Below, piece by piece: positions 57,573 to 64,000 of a stretch of 64,000 nucleotides of DNA; position 1 is the stretch's first letter, and the number at the start of each line of letters is the position of its first letter. The notes under the pieces are model-generated. The model worked only from the letters and a program-made list of their open reading frames with translations, was not told where the DNA came from and did no database searches. The stretch lies in contig NZ_CP107903.1 in the NCBI RefSeq assembly GCF_036013955.1, forward strand, positions 806,001 to 870,000. The letters are read 5' to 3'. Source of the stretch: Streptomyces sp. NBC_00459. Lineage in GTDB: Bacteria; Actinomycetota; Actinomycetes; Streptomycetales; Streptomycetaceae. The translations under genes and the position numbers were made by a program.

Positions 57573-59527
57573 ACGTCGCTGACGTAGACACCGGCGTTGC
57601 CGCTGTCGTCGTCGGTCTTCGCCCACCAGACGTTCGTCCACTCGCCGTAGGTCTCGCGCCGGCCCAGGTTCTGTTGGCAGTAGAAGTAGTTGGTGCCCGA
57701 GTTGAGGACGCCGACCTCGGTGCCGGAGGCGGTGTACGACTTGGCGGTGCGCCAGACCGAGCAGTCGTACTTGCCGTCGCCTCTTGACACGCACGCGGGG
57801 TCGGGGGTGGAGGTCGCGCCGCCGCTCGTGGTGCTCCCGCCGGTGCTGCCGGTTCCTCCGGTCGTCCCGGCCCCTCCGGTCGTGCCCGAACCTCCGGTGG
57901 TGCCGGTTCCGGTGTCGCCCGAGGTACCGCCGCCCGTCGTGTCGCTCCCCGAGGTCTGCGACGGGGCCGGGGTCGCGTCGCCACCGGGCTCGGTGTCACT
58001 TCCCTTGCCCGGCGCCTTCGTCGGGCTCGGGGACGGGGACCTGCTTGTGCCCTTGTCGGTGGGCGTGGGGCTCGTGGAGAGGTCCAGGTCGGCCCGGCCG
58101 CTGCCCGTGGTGGGCGCGTCGGCACGGCTGTCCTCCGACGCCCCGGGGCGGGCGCTCGCTTCGCTCTCGGCTCCGTCGGCGACCAGCGCCACGGTGACAC
58201 CGGCGGCGGCGAGGACCACGGTGACGGCCACGGCGGCGAGCAACGCTCGTCCCCTGCGGCGCGGCCGGGCGGAGGCGGGAGCCGCAGTGGAGAAGGTGGT
58301 CGGGGCCGCGAGGTGGCCGGGGTCCGGTACGCCGGGGGCGGCCAGGGGCCCGGCGGGGCCGAATCCAGGGGTTCCGGATGTCATCGGCTCGGGCGGGCCG
58401 AACCCGGGAGGCGCCTGGTGTGCGGCTTCGGGGGCAGGCGATGTCTGCTCTGCGGGACCGAACCCCGGCGGGACCGGCGTCGCACCGGACTCCGGCGCCT
58501 CCCCCGTCTCTCCGTTCGCCGCCCGTACCTCAGAGGCCTCGGGCGTCGCCGCCGCAGCAGCAGCCCCGTACGGTCGCAGGCCCGTGGTGGGTGTGTCCGT
58601 CGCACCGCTCGTGGCCGACGCCACCGCCTCCAGCATGCCCCGTGCGGTCTCCGCGTCCGGACGGTCCTCCGGCACCTTGGCCATCAGCTGCCGCAGGATC
58701 GGGCCCAGCGCACCGGCCTGGCGGGGGTCGGGGAGAGGTTCGGAGACGATCGCGGTGAGCGTTGACCAGGTCGACGTACGGCGGAAGGGCGAGTTGCCCT
58801 CGACCGCCGCGTACAGCGTGGCGCCCAGGGCCCAGATGTCGGAGGCGGGGCCGGGGTCGTTGCCCTGGGCCCGTTCGGGTGCCAGGTAGTCGAGGGAGCC
58901 CACGAGTTCGCCGCTGCGGGTGAGGTTCGTGGCCGAGCCGTCGCCCGGGTCCTCCATCGTGGCGATGCCGAAGTCCGTCAGGACGACCCGGCCCGAGGTC
59001 TCCAGCAGGATGTTGCCGGGCTTCACGTCACGGTGCAGGACGCCGACGCGGTGGGCGGCGGCGAGCGCGTCCATCACCTGGGCGCCGATCCCGGCGGCCT
59101 CGTGCGGGTCCAGGGTGCCGCGCTCGCTCAGGACGTCGTCCAGGGAGCGGCCGTTCACCAGCTCCATGACGATCAGGGGGCGGCCGTCGACCTCCGAGAC
59201 ATCGTGCACGGCGACCACTCCGGGGTGGCGTATTCGGGCCGCCGCACGGGCCTCGCGCTGCATCCGCAGCCGCAGGGCGGCCAGTTCGGGCGCGGCGGCG
59301 TCCGTGAACGTACGAAGTTCCTTGACCGCGACCTCACGGCCGAGTACCTCGTCGACCGCACGCCAGACGACGCCCATGCCGCCGCGCCCGAGCCGGCTCA
59401 CGACCCGGTAGCGGCCGGCCAGCAGCCGACCGGTCTCGGCCGTCCCGTCCACCGCCCGCTCCGCCGGCTGTCCGGCCGCCTGCCCGTGTTCCCCCGAAGA
59501 CACCACTGCCCCGTTCGTGTGACCCAC
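57518..59527 (-). CDS. Membrane Ser/Thr protein kinase (PknB-type) with an extracellular Cys domain
   Basis: A 669-residue receptor-like kinase. Residues ~40-300 are a Hanks-type kinase: LGRGGMGVVWRA, VAVKEL (K69), HRDVKPGN (D167), DFG (185-187), APERAQG. A Pro/Gly juxtamembrane stretch with PPGFGP units precedes the helix at ~428-450. Outside are a Thr/Ser/Gly-rich stalk with TTGG repeats and a ~90-residue C-terminal domain with four Cys (CVSRGDGKYDCSVW, NYFYCQQN, LPVC), unlike PASTA. GTG start; a TAATCT box is 14 bases upstream. Confidence 0.88.
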   Translation of the reverse strand: MGHTNGAVVSSGEHGQAAGQPAERAVDGTAETGRLLAGRYRVVSRLGRGGMGVVWRAVDEVLGREVAVKELRTFTDAAAPELAALRLRMQREARAAARIRHPGVVAVHDVSEVDGRPLIVMELVNGRSLDDVLSERGTLDPHEAAGIGAQVMDALAAAHRVGVLHRDVKPGNILLETSGRVVLTDFGIATMEDPGDGSATNLTRSGELVGSLDYLAPERAQGNDPGPASDIWALGATLYAAVEGNSPFRRTSTWSTLTAIVSEPLPDPRQAGALGPILRQLMAKVPEDRPDAETARGMLEAVASATSGATDTPTTGLRPYGAAAAAATPEASEVRAANGETGEAPESGATPVPPGFGPAEQTSPAPEAAHQAPPGFGPPEPMTSGTPGFGPAGPLAAPGVPDPGHLAAPTTFSTAAPASARPRRRGRALLAAVAVTVVLAAAGVTVALVADGAESEASARPGASEDSRADAPTTGSGRADLDLSTSPTPTDKGTSRSPSPSPTKAPGKGSDTEPGGDATPAPSQTSGSDTTGGGTSGDTGTGTTGGSGTTGGAGTTGGTGSTGGSTTSGGATSTPDPACVSRGDGKYDCSVWRTAKSYTASGTEVGVLNSGTNYFYCQQNLGRRETYGEWTNVWWAKTDDDSGNAGVYVSDVYLQGGDNDAPVPGLPVC

Positions 59528-59597
59528 TCGTACGTCCGTACAGATTACGGGGCTGGTGTGACACCGGGAGACCATGGCCTCTGTTGTGACCTGGGCG

Positions 59598-60908
59598 CTA
59601 CCTGGACGACGCCGCCGTGAGACCGGCCCGTCCCGGCCGCGCGAAGCCGTCCAGGTCGGCCCGGGTCAGGCCGTCCGTCGCCCGGGTCACCTCGGAGACA
59701 TCGAGGGCGCCGCAGTCCAGGCCGCGCAGCAGATAGCCGCTGAGGGCCTTGGCCGTGGCGGGCTCGTCCATGACGTCGCCGCCGGCGCGGTTCGCGTAGC
59801 GGGAGAGGCGGGCGGCGGCCTGCTCGTAGCCCTCGCGGTAGAAGGCGAAGACGGCGGCGTACCGGGTCGGGATGTGCCGGGGGTGCATGTCCCAGCCCTG
59901 GTAGTAGGCGCGGGCGAGGGCACGGCGGGTGAGGCCGTAGTGCAGGCGCCAGGCCGCGTGGACCTGCTCGGTCGGGCCGACCGGCAGGACGTTGGTGGAG
60001 CCGTCCGAGACGCGTACGCCGGTGCCCGCCGCCGCGACCTGCATGATCGCCTTGGCGTGGTCGGCGGCCGGGTGGTCGCTGGCCTGGTACGCGGCGGAGA
60101 CGCCGAGGCAGGCGCTGTAGTCGAAGGTGCCGTAGTGCAGACCGGTGGCCCTGCCCTCGGCGGCCTGGATCATCCGGGCGACCGTGGCGGTGCCGTCGGT
60201 GGCGAGGATGGACTGGCTGGTCTCGATCTGGATCTCGAAGCCGATCCGGCCGGGAGTGAGCCCGCGCGCCTTCTCGAACTCCTCCAGCAGCCGGACCATC
60301 GCGGTGACCTGCTCGGCGTACGTCACCTTGGGCAGGGTGAGGACCAGCCCCTCGGGGAGTCCGCCGGCCTCCATCAGGCCGCTCAGGAAGATGTCGAGGG
60401 TGCGGATGCCCCGGTCGCGGACCGGTGCCTCCATGCACTTCATGCGGATGCCCATGTACGGGGCGGCCGTGCCCTTCTCGTAGGCCTCGGCGATCAGACG
60501 GGCCGCGCGGGCCGCCGTCTCGTCCTCCTCGGCGTCCGGGCGCGGGCCGTAGCCGTCCTCGAAGTCGACGCGCAGGTCTTCGATCGGCTCGCGCTCCAGT
60601 TTGGCGCGGACACGGTCATGGACGGATTCGGCGAGGCCGTCGGGCAGGTCCAGCACGGCGGCGAAGGAGGCGGCGTCCGGGGCGTGTTCGTCGAGGGCGG
60701 CAAGGGCCTGGTCGCCCCAGGAGCGGATGGTGTCGGCGGCGAAGGCGTCCCCGGGGACGTACACGGTGTGGACGGGCTGGCGGGTGCCGGGGTCTCCGGG
60801 GTAGCGGCGTCCCAGCTCCGCGTCGACCGGGGCCAGGGAGGCGCTGATCGCCTCGCTGACGGTCCCCGCGAGGCTCGTCGTCACATTCTCCTGCCGACCC
60901 TGCACCAT
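59598..60908 (-). CDS. HpcH/HpaI-like aldolase/citrate lyase-family protein (DUF6986)
   Basis: A 436-residue protein: VYVPGDAFAADTIRSWG, ELRVDFEDGYGPRPDAEEDETAARAA, LTLPKVTYAEQVTAMVRLLEE, FEIQIETSQSI, GLHYGTFDYSACLGVSA and QGWDMHPRHIPTRYAAVF. The Glu/Asp metal site and E-x-Q-I-E-T segment fit the phosphoenolpyruvate-like (CitE/malate synthase) barrel. Enzyme activity is unassigned. ATG 60908 has GGAGGG six bases upstream. A TTCCG-N5-CGGAA dyad lies just before it. Confidence 0.8.
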   Translation of the reverse strand: MVQGRQENVTTSLAGTVSEAISASLAPVDAELGRRYPGDPGTRQPVHTVYVPGDAFAADTIRSWGDQALAALDEHAPDAASFAAVLDLPDGLAESVHDRVRAKLEREPIEDLRVDFEDGYGPRPDAEEDETAARAARLIAEAYEKGTAAPYMGIRMKCMEAPVRDRGIRTLDIFLSGLMEAGGLPEGLVLTLPKVTYAEQVTAMVRLLEEFEKARGLTPGRIGFEIQIETSQSILATDGTATVARMIQAAEGRATGLHYGTFDYSACLGVSAAYQASDHPAADHAKAIMQVAAAGTGVRVSDGSTNVLPVGPTEQVHAAWRLHYGLTRRALARAYYQGWDMHPRHIPTRYAAVFAFYREGYEQAAARLSRYANRAGGDVMDEPATAKALSGYLLRGLDCGALDVSEVTRATDGLTRADLDGFARPGRAGLTAASSR

Positions 60909-60923
60909 CCCAGACCCTCCATT

Positions 60924-60938
60924 TTCCGCACTACGGAA
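60924..60938. promoter_or_regulatory. Dyad TTCCG-CACTA-CGGAA before the lyase-like gene
   Basis: Five-base perfect arms directly upstream of the GGAGGG site, adjoining a -10-like GATAAT (60938-60943, minus). IclR-type regulators use dyads of this kind; the regulator is not in the window. Confidence 0.45.
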
Positions 60939-61099
60939 TTATCAATCCGCATACCGAAGCTATCCGTCGATCTTCACCCCGGTCAACACCGTCTCGAAGC
61001 GGGATTCCGGATCCTCTTCCCCTGGTCACTGCCGAACAGGGGTCGTCTTCCGTATTCATTGGGCAAGATTCATTCTGACTCCGAAGGGGAGGGGATCGC

Positions 61100-62005
61100 G
61101 TGCCGAGAGAGGTCGGAGTGACGCGTCGCCAGGGGCTCAAGTCCGTGGCGGTCGCCGCCATAGCGGGGCCGCTGCTGACCACGGCGGGATCGTCGAATCC
61201 GGCGGCCGCCGGCGAACATCCGGGCGCCCTGAACGTCATGACGTACAACGTGCGCTTCGGGACCGTCGTCGACGAGACACCGCCGTGGTCCGTGCGCCGC
61301 CCGGTGATGCGGGAACTGCTGCGCCGCGAGCGCCCGCACGTCATCGGCACCCAAGAGGGGCTCTACCAGCAGGTGCGCGGTATCGAGCAGGATCTCGGCG
61401 GGCACTACGACTGGATCGGCACCGGCCGAGGGGGTGGCAGCAAGGACGAGTTCATGGCGGTCTTCTACGACACCCGAAGACTTGAGCCGCTCGAATTCGA
61501 TCACTTCTGGCTGTCCGACACCCCCTACACGATCGCCTCCAACACCTGGAAGGCGGACTGGCTGCGCATGGTGACCTGGGTGAGATTCGCCGATCTCGCC
61601 GACGGGAGGCGGGAGTTCTACGTCCTCAACACCCACCTGGACAACGTCAGCCAGTACGCCCGGGAGCGCTCCGCGAAGCTCATCGGCAGGACGATCGCCG
61701 GGTGGGACCCGGCGGCACCGGTGATCGTCACCGGCGACTTCAACTCGCCCGCCCACGACAACCGGGTGTACGACCTGATGCTGGCGAACGGGCTCGTGGA
61801 CACCTGGGACGCGGCGGCCTCGCGCAGCCCGGCGTACGGAACGTTCAACGCGTACCGGCCGCCCAAACCCGGCGGTCGGCGCATCGACTGGATCCTGACC
61901 TCGCCCGGGGTGACCACGAACTGGGCGGCGGTCAACACCTTCTCCGTGGACGGGCTTTACCCCAGCGACCATCTGCCGGTGCAGGCCTCGCTGACCCTGG
62001 GGTGA
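61100..62005 (+). CDS. Exported endonuclease/exonuclease/phosphatase-family protein
   Basis: A 301-residue EEP-fold hydrolase. A twin-arginine signal TRRQGLKSVAVAAIAGPLL (~9-27) is followed by NVMTYNVRFG, PHVIGTQEGLYQQ, VLNTHLDNVSQYARERSAKLI, VIVTGDFNSPAHD and YPSDHLPVQA, giving Asn, Glu, Asp, His catalytic residues. The GTQEG, NTHLDN and GDFNS order is that of sphingomyelinase- and DNase-I-like secreted phosphodiesterases; a phospholipase-type role is possible. GGGGAGGGG precedes the GTG. Confidence 0.88.
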   Translation: MPREVGVTRRQGLKSVAVAAIAGPLLTTAGSSNPAAAGEHPGALNVMTYNVRFGTVVDETPPWSVRRPVMRELLRRERPHVIGTQEGLYQQVRGIEQDLGGHYDWIGTGRGGGSKDEFMAVFYDTRRLEPLEFDHFWLSDTPYTIASNTWKADWLRMVTWVRFADLADGRREFYVLNTHLDNVSQYARERSAKLIGRTIAGWDPAAPVIVTGDFNSPAHDNRVYDLMLANGLVDTWDAAASRSPAYGTFNAYRPPKPGGRRIDWILTSPGVTTNWAAVNTFSVDGLYPSDHLPVQASLTLG

Positions 62006-62008
62006 GCA

Positions 62009-62046
62009 GAGGCCCCCGCGACCGGTCGTACGGTCGCGGGGGCCTC
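62009..62046. terminator. Strong bidirectional terminator, perfect 15-bp stem
   Basis: GAGGCCCCCGCGACC (62009-62023) and GGTCGCGGGGGCCTC (62032-62046) with an 8-base loop, between the convergent EEP and etfA genes. Confidence 0.8.
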
Positions 62047-62062
62047 GGACGGCTCAGGAGGC

Positions 62063-63025
62063 TCAGCCCTTGCGGGCGTTGATCTCCTCGGTGAGCTGCG
62101 GGACGACGTCGAAGAGGTCACCGACGACGCCGTAGTCGACGAGGTCGAAGATCGGGGCCTCGGCGTCCTTGTTGACGGCCACGATGGTCTTCGAGGTCTG
62201 CATGCCGGCGCGGTGCTGGATGGCGCCGGAGATGCCGTTGGCGATGTACAGCTGCGGGGAGACGGACTTGCCGGTCTGGCCGACCTGGTTGGTGTGCGGG
62301 TACCAGCCCGCGTCCACCGCGGCGCGCGAGGCGCCGACGGCGGCACCGAGGGAGTCGGCGAGCGCCTCGATGATCGGGAAGTTCTCGGCGCCGTTGACGC
62401 CACGGCCGCCGGAGACGACGATCGCGGCCTCGGTCAGCTCGGGGCGGCCGGTCGACTCGCGCGGGGTGCGCGCGGTGACCTTGGTGCCCGTGGCCTGGGC
62501 GGAGAAGGTGACGTCGAGGGCCTCGACGGCGCCCGCGGCCGGGGCGGCCTCCACCGGGGCGGAGTTCGGCTTGACCGTGATGACCGGGGTGCCCTTGGCG
62601 ACGCGGGTCCTGGTGGTGAAGGACGCGGCGAACGCGGACTGCGTGGCCACCGGGCCCTCGTCGCCGGCCTCCAGGTCGACGGCGTCGGTGATGATGCCGG
62701 AGCCGATGCGCAGCGCCAGACGGGCGGCGATCTCCTTGCCCTCGGCGGAGGAGGGGACCAGCACGGCGGCCGGGGAGACGGCGGCGTACGCGGCCTGGAG
62801 GGCGTCGACCTTCGGGACGACCAGGTAGTCGGCGTACTCGGCGGCCTCGTGGGTGAGGACCTTGACGGCACCGTGCTCGGCGAGCGCGCCGGCGGTGGCG
62901 GCGGCACCGGCACCCAGGGCGACGGCGACCGGCTCGCCGATGCGGCGGGCGAGGGTCAGCAGCTCCAGGGTGGGCTTGCGGACGGCGCCGTCCACGTGAT
63001 CGACGTAGACGAGAACTTCAGCCAT
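62063..63025 (-). CDS. etfA: Electron transfer flavoprotein alpha subunit
   Basis: A 320-residue ETF alpha subunit. The N-terminal domain ([24 protein letters not shown]) and the FAD-binding C-terminus ([72 protein letters not shown]) are complete, including SRAAVDAGW and [11 protein letters not shown]. It passes electrons from acyl-CoA dehydrogenases to the quinone pool. Downstream of etfB by 75 bases and co-transcribed. Confidence 0.97.
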   Translation of the reverse strand: MAEVLVYVDHVDGAVRKPTLELLTLARRIGEPVAVALGAGAAATAGALAEHGAVKVLTHEAAEYADYLVVPKVDALQAAYAAVSPAAVLVPSSAEGKEIAARLALRIGSGIITDAVDLEAGDEGPVATQSAFAASFTTRTRVAKGTPVITVKPNSAPVEAAPAAGAVEALDVTFSAQATGTKVTARTPRESTGRPELTEAAIVVSGGRGVNGAENFPIIEALADSLGAAVGASRAAVDAGWYPHTNQVGQTGKSVSPQLYIANGISGAIQHRAGMQTSKTIVAVNKDAEAPIFDLVDYGVVGDLFDVVPQLTEEINARKG

Positions 63026-63100
63026 GGGACTTCTACTCTCCTGCTTGCGGAAGATGAGGGGCGGTCTGCGGGACGGGGCCGGGCGAGCCTCGAACGGGGC

Positions 63101-63886
63101 CTAGATGAACTTCTGGCCCGCGAGGAACTCGGCCAGCTGCTTGCCGCCCTCGCCCTCGTCCTTGACGATCGTGCCGGCCGTGCGCGCCGGGCGCTGGGTC
63201 GCGGAGTCGACCACGGAGTACGCGCCCTCCAGACCGACCTCCTCGGCCTCCAGGTCGAGGTCGGACAGGTCCCAGGACTGAACCGGCTTCTTCTTGGCGG
63301 CCATGATGCCCTTGAAGGACGGGTAACGCGCCTCGCCGGACTGGTCGGTGACCGACACGACCGCCGGGAGGGAGGCCTCCAGCTGCTCGGACGCGGAGTC
63401 GCCGTCGCGGCGGCCCTTGACGACACCGTCCTCGACGGAGACCTCGGAGAGCAGGGTGACCTGCGGGACGCCCAGACGCTCGGCGAGCAGCGCCGGTACG
63501 ACACCCATGGTGCCGTCGGTGGAGGCCATGCCGGAGATGACCAGGTCGAAGCCGGCCTTCTCGATCGCCTTGGCCAGCACCAGGGAGGTGCCGATGGCGT
63601 CGGTGCCGTGCAGGTCGTCGTCCTCGACGTGGATCGCCTTGTCGGCGCCCATCGACAGGGCCTTGCGCAGCGCGTCCTTGGCGTCCTCGGGGCCGACGGT
63701 CAGGACCGTGATCTCCGCGTCGTCGGCCTCGTCGGCGATCTGCAGCGCCTGCTCGACCGCGTACTCGTCGAGCTCCGAGAGCAGACCGTCCACGTCGTCA
63801 CGGTCGACGGTCAGGTCATCGGCGAAGTGCCGGTCGCCAGTGGCGTCGGGCACGTACTTCACAGTGACAACGATCCTCAAGCTCAC
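63101..63886 (-). CDS. etfB: Electron transfer flavoprotein beta subunit
   Basis: A 261-residue ETF beta subunit with KYVPDATGD at the N-terminus, EYAVEQALQIAD, VLTVGPEDAKDALRKALSMGADKAIHVED, SGMASTDGTMGVVPALLAERLGVPQVT, and the AMP-binding segment. First gene of the etfB-etfA pair. GTG start with TAGGAG close upstream. Confidence 0.97.
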   Translation of the reverse strand: MSLRIVVTVKYVPDATGDRHFADDLTVDRDDVDGLLSELDEYAVEQALQIADEADDAEITVLTVGPEDAKDALRKALSMGADKAIHVEDDDLHGTDAIGTSLVLAKAIEKAGFDLVISGMASTDGTMGVVPALLAERLGVPQVTLLSEVSVEDGVVKGRRDGDSASEQLEASLPAVVSVTDQSGEARYPSFKGIMAAKKKPVQSWDLSDLDLEAEEVGLEGAYSVVDSATQRPARTAGTIVKDEGEGGKQLAEFLAGQKFI

Positions 63887-63917
63887 GCCGGCTCTCCTAC
63901 TGCATCGTCTGTTCCGG

Positions 63918-63940
63918 GCTGCCTTCCTGCAGGCAGCATA
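63918..63940 (-). promoter_or_regulatory. etfBA promoter -10 with leader dyad
   Basis: -10-like TATGCT (63935-63940, minus) predicts a ~42-base leader. GCTGCC (63918-63923) and GGCAGC (63932-63937) form a 6-bp dyad that partly covers the -10. No clear -35 is present. Confidence 0.4.
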
Positions 63941-64000
63941 GGCGCCTCAAAGCGGCAGATCCCGATGGGGGCGACCCGCGCTCCGAACGAAATATTACTC

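Noticed and set aside
1..64000. tRNA, rRNA, CRISPR, transposase, prophage or attachment sites
   Set aside because: I saw no cloverleaf, repeat-spacer array, transposase or integrase motif on either strand.

Overview
The window reads as chromosomal DNA of a Streptomyces (high-GC actinomycete). The genes are very GC-rich with G/C-biased third codon positions and frequent GTG starts. Many products belong to families common in Streptomyces, and several start codons sit directly behind a TANNNT -10 box, as expected for leaderless mRNAs. There are no tRNA or rRNA genes, insertion sequences, prophage, CRISPR arrays or biosynthetic clusters. This is ordinary conserved and semi-conserved chromosome rather than an island. 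About 52 genes are called; the first runs off the left edge.

Layout. 1-13 kb: a truncated secreted starch-binding protein (two CBM25 modules plus FnIII) with CTTGCAG sites in its promoter, a GH29 fucosidase, an AMIN-like secreted protein, a Nudix hydrolase, apolipoprotein N-acyltransferase (lnt), an O-antigen-ligase-like membrane protein, a PH-domain membrane protein, a glutamate-racemase homologue, a GT2/HpnB-like glycosyltransferase, a TerD-TerA fusion, a DUF6643 protein and a MOSC protein. 12.5-21 kb: an Rv1733c-like membrane protein, a right-handed beta-helix fused to a CbxX-type AAA+ ATPase, an 800-residue membrane protein with a lipase GHSQG motif, a DeoR regulator behind a coupled 40-codon ORF, a Cds1-like PLP enzyme, and small proteins. 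21-29 kb: an RsbW-like ATPase, a coupled SHOCT/ABC ATPase/FtsX permease operon, a ROK repressor, AlkB and RlmG. 29-38 kb: AraC, then an amino-sugar/ketose locus (class II aldolase, SIS isomerase, divergent DeoR/AgaR-like regulator), an RpiB-like isomerase, and two amidohydrolases, one a 1081-residue Tat-exported propeller fusion.

37.7-43 kb is the most coherent functional block. A DUF3311-cstA-ybdD unit is divergent from a sodium:solute symporter gene. The symporter gene is translationally coupled to an ECF sigma factor, which is in turn coupled to a one-TM anti-sigma-like protein. This looks like a monocarboxylate (pyruvate-type) uptake locus carrying its own sigma switch. 43-49.7 kb: two MFS transporters, a DUF6332 protein, a NarL/DesR-type two-component system, and a TetR regulator divergent from an F420-type nitroreductase across well-formed palindromic operators. 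49.7-64 kb: a geranylgeranyl-reductase-like flavoprotein, an M20 dipeptidase, an AAA-kinase/Nudix fusion, a small secreted protein, a SnoaL-like protein, a ROK sugar kinase divergent from a LacI repressor around a canonical LacI operator, a Ser/Thr kinase with an extracellular C-terminal domain, an HpcH-like lyase, a Tat-exported EEP-family protein, and etfB-etfA.

The best cross-locus link is a GTACTCCCCGGGGAGTAC palindrome upstream of the two-component system. A near-copy lies upstream of the SHOCT/ABC operon 22.5 kb away, suggesting that the response regulator controls both.
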